NCBI GenBank assembly: GCA_036426205.1 | Contig: CM071569.1 | Coordinates: 4,313,644-4,377,643, forward strand | From: Ascaphus truei | Taxonomy: Eukaryota > Chordata > Amphibia > Anura > Ascaphidae | Length of the DNA stretch: 64,000 nucleotides | Direction: 5' to 3' | Part shown: piece after piece, positions 21,137 through 31,956 of the stretch | How the letters are laid out: the number at the start of each line of letters is the position of its first letter | Position numbering within the stretch: the first letter of the stretch is position 1 | Notes under the pieces: generated by a model | Database searches by the model: none | Seen by the model: the letters and a program-made list of their open reading frames with translations, nothing else | What the model was told of the DNA's origin: nothing | Translations under genes and position numbers: made by a program

Positions 21137-21373
21137 TTATTTAAACCTCATCTGCCATTTACCTGCCCAAGTTTTTAGTCTGTCCAAGTCCGAGTGTAGA
21201 GAAATTACATCCTGCTCTGATTCTACTACCTTACACAAATTAGTGTATTCAGCAAAGATGGAGACTTTGCTCTCGATGCCAACCTCAAGGTCATTAATAA
21301 ACAAGTTAAAAAGCAGGGGTCCCAGTACTGATCTCCGAGGTACTCCACTCACGACTTTAGCCCAACCTGACAA
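21137..21373 (-). pseudogene. CR1 reverse transcriptase palm fragment, catalytic site lost
   Basis: 79 codons with SGVPRRSVLGPLLFNLFIND (palm motif B region) followed by KVSIFAEYTNLCKVVE. The catalytic FADDT box has become FAEYT, so both key aspartates are gone. TWAGKWQMRF follows. Clearly homologous to the copy at 38448, which keeps FADDT. Confidence 0.9.
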
Positions 21374-21490
21374 AGTTCAATTTACGACAACCCTCTGTTG
21401 TCTGTCCTTCAACCAGTTTTCAATCCAGGTGCAAATATTTTTGCCGAATCCAATTTGCTTTATTTTGTTCACTAAGTTCTTGGTTACTAT

Positions 21491-22522
21491 AGAGACATCA
21501 AACACTTAAAATATTCATATACTTGTCTTTGTTAAAAAAAGACACCAGTCCTCTCCATATACCCAATTAAACTTGCCACTGCCATACGTTCACTTTTGGC
21601 ATTTAAGGCACTGAAATAAGCAAAATGTTCATTTGCAAACATGGAGGGGGTGATACTGAGCAGACAACTTCATTTAGTGGCTCCTTTTTGACGTGGTATC
21701 ACTGTGCATTGAACAGCGTGTGCTCCCCCCTTCCCTAAATAACATCCCCTCCCGTTTCATTCTGTGCTCCTCTGAGAGGGGGAGAGTTTACCCACAGTGG
21801 AGGAAACCCTTCATTAACAGACATCTTGCTTTGTGAGGTCCTTGCTGAAAAGAAAGAAGTTCTTCCTTTTCAAACAAATAACAAAATCTAACCTTATGCC
21901 ATAAAGATTATTATTTTTAAACAATCAAGTCCATTAGTAGGTTGTTTACTAAAAAAAAAATTTGTGTGTGTGCTAAGTGGGACGATTTTATCTTTATCCA
22001 TATGCATTGTGGGTTTTGAGAAATGCAAAACTAGAGATACCAGAACAATCAGGGCTTAGAAGTATGTTTTGGGGACTCTTGGCTGTCAGTTATAGTCTCT
22101 GTTTTAATTCCTACAAGATATACATGTCGGTTTATTGTATGTGCCATGGGCCATATGTGTTAAAAACAGTGCATAACAGTATGAGAACGAAAACACAAGA
22201 CAGACTCAGGAAAGCTGGAATGCGCAGATGGTGTATTAACCAATAAATCCATCTGGCTAATTTGACTAAATCAAACAAAATGACAATAAATTAGTCTATA
22301 AGGGTTGGATTGGGTCATGTAGAGTGCTCATTAACCCCTGTGCCCGACACAGGTACAGTAATGCTAATTTCCAATCATTATCCTCATGGGATTTTGGCGC
22401 TTGATAAGGATGTGTGTCTTCTGTGACAAGTCAGAACTGACTTCTGCTATACAGTATGTGGGCGATGGGGTGGGGGCAGTGTCGTTTTTGAGGGTCCCGC
22501 AATCCCAAACCTCAATGAGTTT
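21491..22522. other. no gene or repeat recognised
   Basis: No recognisable coding or inverted-end structure; contains a short GT run near 21962. Confidence 0.45.
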
Positions 22523-22530
22523 TCTTAGGT

Positions 22531-22707
22531 CAGGGGTCTCAAACTCAGTCCTAAAGTGTTTTATGGATATCCCTGCTTCAGCATAGGTGGCTCAATCAGT
22601 GGCTCAGTCAAAGACTGAGCCACTGATTGAGCCACCTGTGCTGAAGCAGAGATATCCATAAAATCTGGCCTGTTGGCGGCCCTTGAGTACTGAATTCGAG
22701 ACCCCTG
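22531..22707. mobile_element. hAT-type MITE family A, intact 177-bp copy
   Basis: Ends CAGGGGTCTCAAACTC and, reversed, CAGGGGTCTCGAATTC. Perfect 8-bp duplication TCTTAGGT (22523-22530 and 22708-22715). The centre CAGTGGCTCAGTCAAAGACT then GAGCCACTG makes a near full-length palindrome. This is the best copy for defining family A. Confidence 0.93.
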
Positions 22708-22961
22708 TCTTAGGTCGTCACTGAAATCCTGCACACTATCCAGTGTAACAGTTCTTACAAGCTCAGAAGCTCATTCCTATCACTTCAAATGTGCTCGCCT
22801 CCCTGTTAAATGTATTAATCCTATTTATTAAATCAATTATATTTTGCCAGAAGTTATGTTGCAGACTAACAGATCACTTTGATCAAAACATATCTATTGA
22901 AAGCATTCTGCTGCACAAATTAAAAAACACGGGGAAAAAAAAAAGATGTTTCAAGCCAAAT
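22708..22961. other. no gene or repeat recognised
   Basis: Unique-looking spacer. Confidence 0.4.
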
Positions 22962-23155
22962 GGCGCTATCCCTGAAATGGCGCTATCCCTGAAATGGGCT
23001 ATATCCTGAAAATGGCGCTTCCCTAATGACATCAATGGCAGATCCCTGAAATGGCGCTGTCCTTGAATGGCGCTATCCCTGATGGCGTATCCTGAAGGCG
23101 CTATCCTGAAATGGCGCTATCCTGAGAAATGGCGCTGCTCCCTGAAATGGCGCGA
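22962..23155. repeat. 17-bp minisatellite AATGGCGCTATCCCTGA
   Basis: About ten or eleven copies of AATGGCGCTATCCCTGA, with frequent one- to three-base losses. Several units lack a C or an A. Confidence 0.92.
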
Positions 23156-23431
23156 AATATCCCGATTTATTTATCGGTGTGTAGTTTGTTTGGTATATAT
23201 ATTTTCTTTCTGTTTGAAAATTCTACAGCCACGTTTAGTTTGACAATTAATTCTGCTTTGGCAAACAAAAATGCAAAGTCTGAACATAATTCTTAAAAAT
23301 GACAATTTAAAATATGCATGGTGTTAATCAGGTGAGCAGCGCCTGAGCGGCAGTCACGGTGCAATTTATGTGTGACTTTTTGACCCATTAAGTGAGCTAC
23401 AGCTTTAGTTTTCAGCATATCTTCTGCACAG

Positions 23432-23618
23432 CAGAGTGTCCAACGCCAGTCCTCAAAGTGCTACCAACGGTCCGGTTTTTGGATATCCCTGCTTCAGAAC
23501 AGGTGGGCTCAATCGTGGCTCATTCGAGGAGCCTGCTTCAGCACAGGTGACTGATGAGTCACCTGTGCTGAAGCTGGGATATCCGACAACCTTGAGGACT
23601 TGAGATTGGCCGCCCCTG
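23432..23618. mobile_element. hAT-type MITE family A
   Basis: CAGAGTGTCCAACGCCAGTC start, palindromic core with CCTGCTTCAGCACAGGTGAC, and end GGCCGCCCCTG. Flanking octamers do not match, so the target duplication has decayed. Confidence 0.83.
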
Positions 23619-23722
23619 AGGGTAGAGAATCCAGTGTTCACTTTAGTACGTTTTCTACACGTTGCTCTTTTGTACCATTCTTACCACACTTGACACTACA
23701 GAGGTTGTTTTTTCCCCCGTAA

Positions 23723-24042
23723 GGCTGCGCTTATAGTTCCGGCAACGGTGATGTGACGGAAATCATCCATCGCGTTGTGTCGCAGCGATTTCTGCCTATA
23801 GTGTTAGAGGCCAAGAACGTCGAACGGTGGGGGGGTAGGGTGACAGTCTGTGCGCTGGGGCTGTGGACGTTGGCGTGGCCATGAGCGGTAACCCCCATTG
23901 GCTAAACCGCTCACGTGCCCTCCACGTCATGGCTGTTGGTTCGCCAAACAAAAATCACATTTCAGTGATTCCAGCGATACGCGGACAGACGTCGCTCCGT
24001 TTGTGCGGCGTCACGGTTCGCGCACTACTATAAGCGCGCATG
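23723..24042. mobile_element. Harbinger-like element, GGCTGCGCTTATAG ends
   Basis: Left end GGCTGCGCTTATAGTTCCGG; the right end reversed is CATGCGCGCTTATAGTAGTG. The CGCTTATAG block is shared with the element at 4370, suggesting one family or close relatives. The interior has GTGACG/CGTCACG stretches. No clean TTA pair at the ends. Confidence 0.6.
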
Positions 24043-25040
24043 ATGATTCCATACACTTGTTTTGATGCGACGTCGCCCTCACGGGACTAGCAAGCCGCTC
24101 CTAAGGTCCGGCTGCAAAACTGGGAAAAGAATTACAGAAAAATCCCAAGGTTGGTGAGGTACATCGGTAAAGAAAGTGCGAATAGAAGTTTGTGCTCATA
24201 TTGACGTCCATTTTGCTACTCTACAAACGTTAGACATTTCCTACTGCGTGAGAAAACTTGTATCCAGAAAGCGTTTACGCCCTTCAGACTTTGCAGATGT
24301 TGTTGGCGCATACACACATAAAACCATTGGCACACCGAGAAGCAGAATGGGCACACAGAGACGCAGATTCATCATAATTTTGCCACATTTGAATCCTCCC
24401 CAAATCCTCATATTCATCAAATCAACTGGAGCACAACGCGTAAAAAAAACGTATGATATTGATACAAACGCTGTAGAATGAAAACAATGGAATTTGTGGC
24501 AATTTGTTAAATATTACCTAGATAAGTTCAGCTCCAATTGGTTTTATTTGGATTTTCTTTGATAATACTGGGCTTTGTTGTTTGTTTTTGTACTGGATTT
24601 CCTCTAGTTTTCCAGCAAAGATCCTTTAGTAATAAGAATCTCTATACAACAGCGACATAGTCATCTCCGTGCTTAGAGAGATCTGAGTCTATTTCATTTG
24701 ATCCTGAACCACAAGTCCTTTACAGCTTCTTTGTAATGTTATTATTTGGTATTTGTCTCGAGGGGGATGGCCCAGACCACAGCCAGGCTTGATTTACAGA
24801 ATACGGAAAGGGGAATAAGGCAGTCAGTAGTAGTTGTTTATGATCGAGGATTTTGTAAATGACACAGTCAGCTATCAGTAGTATCTAACCTTGATCGGGT
24901 ACAAAAACTGTGGAAATTCTGTAGATTTTTGGTCGTGCAGAACCCAAATTCCCAACAAAGCTTAAATATATAAAAGCCGTAAAGTAAATATAGACAGATA
25001 TATCAAGGATGAAACAACATAAAATAAGAGGGAGATAGGG
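24043..25040. other. no gene recognised
   Basis: A 101-codon plus-strand frame (24176-24481) has no domain I know and sits among short repeats. Not called. Confidence 0.4.
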
Positions 25041-25044
25041 ACTG

Positions 25045-25455
25045 CTCTAAAAGCAGCAGTCCGAGCTGCCGTTTATTTTTTTAATTTGTGTATTAATACA
25101 ACTCACACAATGAAAAGTAATTATTACAGTTGCCGACGGTCCTTCTCCTGTGATCGATCGGGAAGATTGGCTTGGGGGTTCACTAAAGGGTTTAAGTTAC
25201 AGCAGAAGAGATCCAAAGAGTCAAGGGCTGTCTGGGGGAAGACATTGCAGCATTAGTATACAATTGGGGCACTGAAGAGAGGAGGGCAGAGGCTCTCAAA
25301 AAGGGTGTGGCAGAGCCTTGTTTCAGAAGAGGAGGGAATGTGACTTTGTAAATGGTTGTTATAGAAACAAAATGCTTGTTACATTACTTACATTAAAAAA
25401 TGTAATCTAGAGTAAAATAACACGTAGGATATTGCTTGGTCTTGCAGTTTAAGAG
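25045..25455 (+). mobile_element. TTTAAAGCTGCA-end family, plus-strand copy
   Basis: CTAAAAGCAGCAGTCCGAGC start. CTCACACAATGAAAAGTAAT, CTCCTGTGATCGATCGGGAA, GGGAATGTGACTTTGTAAAT and GGATATTGCTTGGTCTTGCA occur in the same order as in 35975-36505. Confidence 0.78.
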
Positions 25456-25711
25456 GAATTGCGGATTTAGGGAAGAGCAATTTTAATACTGTATGGAATG
25501 AGACTGTGAGTCTCTACCAAATTTGGCTCCCACACTCATTGAAGTTACAGTATAGAAAAAAAAACAGAATAACTTCAAATGCCACAAATGTGATGTCTTA
25601 GTTTTAATGTGTGTTTTGACCCTGCTTTCTGTAATACCCAACAAACATGTAGAAGACGATGTTTCTCGTTTTTCCCGCACTTCAAAAATAGTGGCATGTG
25701 GGTGAAGCACT

Positions 25712-26155
25712 TTAGGCTACAGTATTACATGTGTAACTAATTAGGCTACAGTACACATGTCTCACATTAGGCTACCAGTACATGTTACATTAGGGCGTAC
25801 CCAGTACATGTTACATCTAGGCTACAGTATATGTTACATTAGGCTACAGTAACATGTTACATTGGACATGTTTCTTACTACAGTACATGTTACTTAGGCT
25901 ACAGTACCATGTTTACAATTAGTCATTGACATTGTACAGTACATGTCTCATTAGGCTCAGATAATTTCATTAGTGATGTATTAGCGACCGACAGTGTACA
26001 TTAGGCTACAGTACATGTTACATAGTCAGCATACATTGGTAAGTTGTTACATTAGGCTCCAGGACTGTTACCTTAGGGCTACAGGTCCATGTTTACATTG
26101 GCTACAGTACATGTTACATTAGGCTACAGTACATGTTACATTAGGCAGCAATAGG
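25712..26155. repeat. ~22-bp minisatellite TAGGCTACAGTACATGTTACAT
   Basis: About twenty copies, heavily corrupted by small indels in the middle and regular at both ends (25735-25760 and 26100-26145). Confidence 0.93.
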
Positions 26156-26228
26156 TTCCATTCATTTGAAATTCATTCAATGTGTTGTTAAATGTGCACT
26201 ATTGCCCTGTTGGATGTTGTCACTTACG

Positions 26229-26615
26229 GCCAGGGCCGCCAACAGCGGGGGACAAAGGGCACTGGTGTCCCGGGCTCCGTGGGTAAGGAGAGCCCGGCCG
26301 GGCGCCAGATATTTAAATAAATTTAAATTTTTTTTAAAAATGTTTACAAAAATGGCGGCGATTCCCCCGTGGTCCCGGCGCGCATGCGCAGGGCAAGCAG
26401 GGCCCGCTCACTCCCCCGCTCCCAATGCGCATGCGCAGGGCACACTCACCCCCCCCGCTCCCACCAACGCGCATGCGCAGGGCCCGCGCCCCGCTCCCAA
26501 CATGGGACAGAGGGGGAAGTACCTGCTCCTCCTGCGGCCTGCTTCCCCCCCGAGTTCACCTCCCGCGCACCCCCCGAGCCCACCAAAGACAAAAAGAAGC
26601 GCCAGCTCCATGGTA
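26229..26615. repeat. GC-rich dispersed repeat with three GCGCATGCGCA palindromes
   Basis: Starts CAGGGCCGCCAACAGCGGGG. Contains TTTAAATAAATTTAAATTTT, then three spaced copies of GCGCATGCGCA followed by GGGC (26390, 26427, 26469). Abrupt AT microsatellite on the right. Overlapping frames rich in Ala, Pro and Arg are compositional. Confidence 0.6.
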
Positions 26616-26638
26616 TAATATTGTTTGTAAAATTGACA

Positions 26639-26664
26639 ATATATATATATATATATATATATAA
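26639..26664. repeat. (AT)n microsatellite
   Basis: Uninterrupted AT run. Confidence 0.95.
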
Positions 26665-26870
26665 ATACAATGCTTAGATCATAGAAAAAGGTTTTGACAA
26701 GAGCATACAATTACAATAAATGCAGACCCGTTTCTTAAAATAAAAGGATACACATAGCAGAATTTCCTATACGTTACCACACATCACAAGTTCTTCCCAG
26801 AGAGGTCACTGGTGTAGAAAGATGAAAATTCATGTGTCTGATCCCAGACACACCTCTGTTGAATTCTGAT
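26665..26870. repeat. dispersed repeat shared with 44500-44700
   Basis: TTACAATAAATGCAGACC, AAAATAAAAGGATA and CCCAGAGAGGTCACTGG recur in order at 44554-44670. Both copies follow an AT-rich run. Confidence 0.7.
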
Positions 26871-27712
26871 TTTCATATGACCTTGGTGAGACTTATGTGA
26901 TATTTTCCCCCCATTCAAGCAACATAAGCCCACCCCTGTCGTAAATCAGCTCTGGCTGACAGTTTTATGACCTAAGAATAAAAAACTCTTTTCTTTGGAT
27001 TTTAAAAGTCTAAATATATAGAAGACCTCATATCTTAATTTCTCTAATACTTAGACAGACGCGGTTGATAAAAAAAAATATCACTCTGAAATCTCAGCCA
27101 TATTAAAACAGGCTTTCATATCCTGGTGAGAGAACTGAACACAATCAGATATGGGGATGTTACATGCACACCTTGCCCTGCTACAGGTTATTTTGTTAGT
27201 AATTTTTATGCAATTGAACATTTAATGGGTTTTCAGACGGATATTTAAATGCCAGCGGACGCCAGTTTAATTGAACTCATTTATCCTTTTATCAGAGTTC
27301 ACGGGGAAATGCGAGAGAAAATGCATGAGGCAGTGAGCTCATTCGCTTATTTTATCCAACCTCTTTTTAGGGCAGTCGAAGGCAATGGGACCTCACACAG
27401 TTTTCTGCTTAGAGTTTGGGGAACAAAATGTCTGCTCAAGTACTGAAAGTCCATGCCGCTTGTGTATGGAAATCAAAACTTTTGGCTTTCTTCAATTGAC
27501 CAACTAACTCTGTGGAACCTACCACATGTATTCTCACTTCTTAATCTATATTACTAATGATGTCTCAATTACTGGTGTCACCCAGTTGCTGCTTCTTCAC
27601 ATGCACATTTACATTAACATCACCATAGGGTTTCTTTGCTAATGTCTCTTGACTGCAAAACTTGGGGGAAATTGAAACACAAAACATCTCCTTATTAATC
27701 TAGGAACATGAA
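26871..27712. other. no gene or repeat recognised
   Basis: No supportable feature. Confidence 0.4.
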
Positions 27713-27715
27713 TGA

Positions 27716-27985
27716 ACCCTCCGGGTGCTTTTTAGACGTAACTACTACTATGTTGCGGGGTCCGGAACTCCTGGCGCCTCGTGATGTAGCAGCAACATCA
27801 TTATCTTCCTGCTCATTATGTTACAGGGGAAATTGAATCCTGGGAACGTGATCTAAGAGGAAGTGGAATGGAAGGAGGACGACTCCTCCCCTCCCATCAT
27901 CGGGGACGGGTGCCATCACGTCATCGCGAGTGCTGGAGGGGTCATGGCACTCTGGTCCCGCAGCCTCTCTGGCACTCAAAGGGTT
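27716..27985. mobile_element. possible short inverted-end element, (TT)AACCCT...AGGGTTAA
   Basis: GAACCCTCCGGGTGCTTTTT at the left is roughly mirrored by GGCACTCAAAGGGTTAAA at the right. Short TTAACYCTT...GTGCCAG motifs also occur at 40085-40163. Weak inverted ends; no target duplication proven. Confidence 0.35.
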
Positions 27986-28335
27986 AAAAGCAATCCGATT
28001 TTTTTTCAGCGGCAAAACGCACTGCAAGTGATGTACATATAATCCATTGCTTTAAATGGGTTTCTGTTTGTTTGATAAACTGGCACTATTTTTGCTCCAC
28101 TTTTGGTCAAGTTTTGCAGCTGGGAGACATTGATAAATTGACCTCTTAACCTTTGCAGTAATGTTTGTATAGCACTGTTACCCCCACCCTCTAGGAGATG
28201 TACTGCTTGCTACAAGGGTTGTTTGTGCGCATACCTGTGAGGGTCAGGAGAGCTGAGTTGATCTGCGGTGTAGTGAAGATCAGGACAGGCTTTTGGTGAT
28301 CCTTGAGATTCTTTCATGGTGTTAGCGCCTCCAGT

Positions 28336-28859
28336 TGTAGTGGGCTCCAGGGTTCCAGAATCAGCCCCCACCACAACATACCTTCTATCTGCCCAGGGAC
28401 TGACACTCAGACTGGTATAAAAGAACCAGGGCTTTATTAGCAGTCACTACACATGATGGTGATACAGTGTTGCAGGGTTTCCTAGGATTCAGACCTATGG
28501 ATGGTGCTGATCCCCTTGGTAGTATAGGGTCCTTTATCAATCATATGTTCGCCCAGCCCCAAAGGCTGAGGGTGGGCACGCTCATCCCCGATGGGAGAGG
28601 CTCACATCACTACCAGTCTCTTCAACCTCCAGACTGGGACTGACTAAATGTTGGGCACTTCCTTTCTGATATCTGGAAGGGGAGGACCGTGTGGTTGCAC
28701 CACTATTGGCTGCTTGCAAACACCAGATTACCGCCTCTTCTGTCACTCAGAGTAGCAGGAGGGGGGTCAAAAGCCCCTTAGAAGAGCCTGTCATAGCCTG
28801 TAGCTATCAGGACTTAAATGACAGGAGGCAGAGAGGCAATCTAGACCAGCTAGGCTACA
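28336..28859 (-). mobile_element. LTR of a retrotransposon, antisense
   Basis: On the plus strand it runs TGTAGTGGGC...CTAGGCTACA, i.e. TG...CA borders with TGTAG/CTACA inverted tips, 524 bp. Read on the minus strand it contains a polyadenylation signal (CTAATAAAGCCC) about 110 bases before its end. It is followed immediately by CTGGAGGCGCTAACACC, a primer-binding-site-like stretch that shares TGGAGGCGCT with the LTR element at 41044. No partner LTR is visible, so the element is truncated. Confidence 0.65.
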
Positions 28860-28860
28860 T

Positions 28861-28985
28861 ATGTATATCTTTATTTATTTGTATAGCGTCATCCATGTAC
28901 GGAGCGCTTTACAGCAGTAACACATAACATAATCGGAATAAGCGCTTCATACATTAAAGTAACATTAGAGAAACTAAACTCTGAC
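28861..28985. repeat. SINE-like dispersed repeat, copy 1
   Basis: TCTTTATTTATTTGTATAGC then GTCATCCATGTACGGAGCGC, TTTACAGCAGTAACACATAA and AAGCGCTTCATACATTAAAG match 43165-43300 in order. Confidence 0.7.
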
Positions 28986-29776
28986 CTGAATAACTAACAA
29001 TCTAACTGACCTGGTTAAGGAGGGATTCTGTAGCATGAATCAAAGCTGTTAAATCCAATACATTGTTTTCTGCTTACCCATTACGGAGTAGGATAACAGC
29101 ACGGCAATTTCACGGGGAGACCTTTGTTGAGTCATCTGAAATTATGACTTTCATTCAAAGTTAATCCCAGAGCGGAATCCGTGACCCTTAGTTGTGCTTA
29201 AAACATCTGATAGTTTGACACATTTATCATCTTTGTTTCCCTTCCTCCTTTCTTATGAGTTTGATAAAGTAATCACACACTGTAAACTGTTCAAGCAGCA
29301 AATACTATAACAGCGTTGTTAACACCAGCTACCAGGTGGGCTATGAATAATACTGTAACATACAACTAGAGTCTGAGTGGGTGTGTGCATTTAAACACTC
29401 CGTATACTGTATCTCTAATAACCTTGTTTTCAATGCATTCTATGATTTGTTTGGGCCGGTTGTATTGGTACGAAGGGCTGCAAGCTTCTTTTTGTAGGAT
29501 ATGTTAAAAAGAATCTAGCACACACAATTTAAGGCAAAGCACCAGAATAGCTTAAGTAACTCCAGTATTTAGCACATCACTATAAGAACAATGTGGGCAT
29601 CCAATTAAGAAAGTGCTTCTGATGGCGTCATAATAGGGTATTCCGTATTTTGAATATTAAGAACACATCAGAATTATTTCTATTGACAACATATTTATAT
29701 TAAGTATTTTGTATGTACTGTATGTACATGAATACAATTTGTATGTTTATATCTATGGATATATACTGTATTCTCA

Positions 29777-29778
<2 letters not shown>
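28986..29778. other. no gene or repeat recognised
   Basis: No supportable feature. Confidence 0.4.
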
Positions 29779-29807
<29 letters not shown>

Positions 29808-29823
29808 TTGTTGTGTTGTGTGT

Positions 29824-29857
<34 letters not shown>
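29779..29857. repeat. (TG)n microsatellite at a Penelope-like 3' end
   Basis: TG runs split by TTTGTTGTTGTG; directly abuts TTTCAGGGTTGTGATACC, the terminus of the antisense Penelope-like tail. Confidence 0.93.
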
Positions 29858-29858
<1 letters not shown>

Positions 29859-30200
29859 CAGGGTTGTGATACCTTTTTTATTTGGACTAACAATTGATAT
29901 TCCATGAGTTTTACACAGATCATAAAACCAAGACAATAAACTAAGGCAGGTGAGGTAGAGAGGTAATGGCAGAGAGAAATGTAAATAAACAGACAGGGCA
30001 ATACATGGATGAAAGGGACAGTTTGAAATAGGACTAAGAGTCCATCAGCAGTGTGCAGGGGGGAGGGGGCAGAAGGGGACGAACAATAAACAGGGAGGCA
30101 GGGAGAAACATTACAACACATTCTGATAGGGGTTTTGTCACGGTTGTACCGACCATAACTTATATAATGTGTGGTTGAAACCTCTCCCAGCTTCACATTT
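29858..30200 (-). mobile_element. Penelope-like 3' untranslated region, antisense
   Basis: The reverse complement matches the tail at 8173-8440 block by block (TGTAATGTTTCTCCC, CACACTGCTGATGG, CCCTGTCTGTTTA, CATTACCTCTCTACCTCA). The terminal GGGTTGTGATACC adjoins a TG run. It probably belongs with the coding remnant at 31957-32660, with the L2 at 30235-31956 in between. Confidence 0.68.
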
Positions 30201-30519
30201 CAAAGCCAGTGTAACCATCATCACACTGAGGAGACCCAAAAGGTCAAACTACAACCCTGCCTTATCCTCCTCTCCTGATCTATGTGCTACTATTTTACCC
30301 TCCCACTCTCACCCATGTAACCCCAGACCCTGGCTAAACTGACACACATACATGCTCCGTTCCTGCACTCGCACCTCTGGAGGAAATTTCACACTCTCGC
30401 AGACTTCCTTCATTACCAATATATACTATCCTGTTTCTGCCCTCTCCCAGGCTAAACAAACACACTTTTAGTCACTAATCACACTCACAAGTCTCACCCA
30501 TGCAGATTCTTCTCTGTCT

Positions 30520-31032
30520 TTGACACTCTACTCAGACCACCATCTGTTACCGATCTTTCTTCCTCTATTTCACCTCAGGACTTTGCTGACTACAGTATTT
30601 CAAGACAAAGGTGGATTCCATTCAGCAAGACATTGCCTCGTATACATCTCCCATCCTACACCTCTTCCTTACTCTTCTCCTGCCTTTCTTGGCTCCTTTT
30701 CCGATATCAAAAAGGAGTATGTATCGCTAATGATCTCCTCTTCTCCCTCTACCACTTTCCCTCTTGTCCCCATTCCCTCCCATCTCCTCAAACCTCTTGG
30801 TCCTACTCTAATTCCTATACTTACACACATTTTCAACTCCTCTCTCTACTCTGTTACCTTTCCCGCCTCCTTCAAGCACGCAACACTTATACCCTTACTC
30901 AAAAACAGCAAGCTTGACCCTACCTGTCTCTCTAATTATCCCCCTGTCTCCCTCCTTACTTTTGCCTCTAAACTCCTTGGAGGCCTAAGTTCTCCCTCTT
31001 GCTCCATTTTCTCACCATCTATTCTCTGCTAG
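30520..31032 (+). pseudogene. L2 ORF2 fragment, N-terminal side of the reverse transcriptase
   Basis: Frame contains PLVPIPSHLLKPLGPTLIPI, THIFNSSLYSVTFPASFKHA and LIPLLKNSKLDPTCLSNYPP then [11 protein letters not shown]. The order 'I-N-S-L...P-x-x-F-K-x-A...L-L-K...L-D-P...NYRPVS' is the entry to the LINE fingers and palm domain (the usual NYRPIS is NYPPVS here). A second frame continues part of it, so at least one frameshift is present. Confidence 0.82.
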
Positions 31033-31095
31033 ACCCTCTACAATCTGGCTTCCTCACTGCTCACTCCACTGAAACAGCCCTCACCAAAATAATTA

Positions 31096-31547
31096 ATGAC
31101 CTCCCTGCTGCAAAAGACAAAAGGTCATTACACTTTTCTCATATTACTCAACCTCTCTGCAGCCTTTGATACCGTGGACCACCCTTTTCTCTTTCACATT
31201 CTCCATACTATTGGTATCCATAACATAGCTCTATCCTGGCTCTCTTCTTACCTCTGCCATCATACTTTCAATGTGCCTCCGAATGTCTCTCTGCTATATC
31301 AACCTGGATGGCCCTCAGACGACTCAAACTTAACATGTCCCAGACGGAGCTCCTCATACTTCCTCCCAAGCGTGGCCCTACTGCTCCCTTCTACATTACT
31401 GTTGGCAGTACCATCATACATCCAATATCACAAGCTGGGGGTCACATTGACTCCTCCCTGATATTCTCCTCTCACATTCACAATGTAGCTAAAGCCCGTT
31501 ATTTTACCTCCCTAACATTGCAAAGATACGCCCTTTCCTCTGTGTAA
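31096..31547 (+). pseudogene. L2 reverse transcriptase palm and C-terminal remnants
   Basis: First frame: [20 protein letters not shown] (motif A, with catalytic Asp in AFDTVDH) then IGIHNIALSWLSSYL. After about 31270 the frame shifts. The second frame gives RRLKLNMSQTELLILPPKRG, HIDSSLIFSSHIHNVAKARY. The segment that should hold motif B (SGVPQGSVLGP) and the FADD box is missing, so the copy has an internal deletion across the active site. Confidence 0.85.
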
Positions 31548-31956
31548 TACATCAGACATAAGCTTATAGGGGATCCATGTTAAAATGGTCGTGAAGCAAA
31601 AGGTGACACTGTGTGTTCATTTGCATGTCATTACCGAGAATCCCTGGTGGCAGTGGAAGCACTGTATGCTAAGAGACAAAGGTGAAAAGGCAGACATGTC
31701 TGAGACGTGAATTTTCTCACACGTGGTATTTTTATTTGATGGATAGTGGGGGAGAAATCCATCCTCTTCCTTTAATATAGATCTTCTCTAACTGTGCATG
31801 CAATGTATTGTATATAATGTATACCCTGTTCATTTATGTAACTGTATTTGTAACCATGTATTATTTGTCATATTAACTATGCCCAGGACATACTTGAAAA
31901 AGAGAGGTAACTCTCAATGTGTTACTTCCTGGTAACACATTTTATACATAAATAAA

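Larger units (their letters stand above)
20055..21490 (-). mobile_element. CR1-type LINE, antisense, 5'-truncated
   Basis: The left edge is the 3' tail: copies of GTTACATA with an added ACTGTACTGTA block, the octamer-tail style of CR1 elements. Then come ATGAAGTTCAACCTATGCTA and reverse-transcriptase C-terminal sequence up to about 21490. The coding part is spread over three frames. Two relatives lie on the plus strand at 38448-39430 and 52826-54056. Confidence 0.88.
30235..31956 (+). mobile_element. L2-type LINE, degenerate
   Basis: C/T-rich coding strand with L2-clade reverse-transcriptase fragments. The 3' end reads CCCAGGACATACTTGAAAAA, GAGGTAACTCTCAATGTGTT, ACTTCCTGGTAACACATTTT, ATACATAAATAAA. 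It lies between two antisense Penelope-like pieces. Internal deletion and frameshifts leave no intact protein. Confidence 0.78.

Noticed and set aside
24176..24481. A 101-codon frame with plausible composition
   Set aside because: No recognisable domain, no splice or promoter support, located between repeat elements.
26166..26618. A 150-codon Ala/Pro-rich frame over a GC-rich block
   Set aside because: All frames across this block are open because of composition; the block is a dispersed repeat with GCGCATGCGCA sites.
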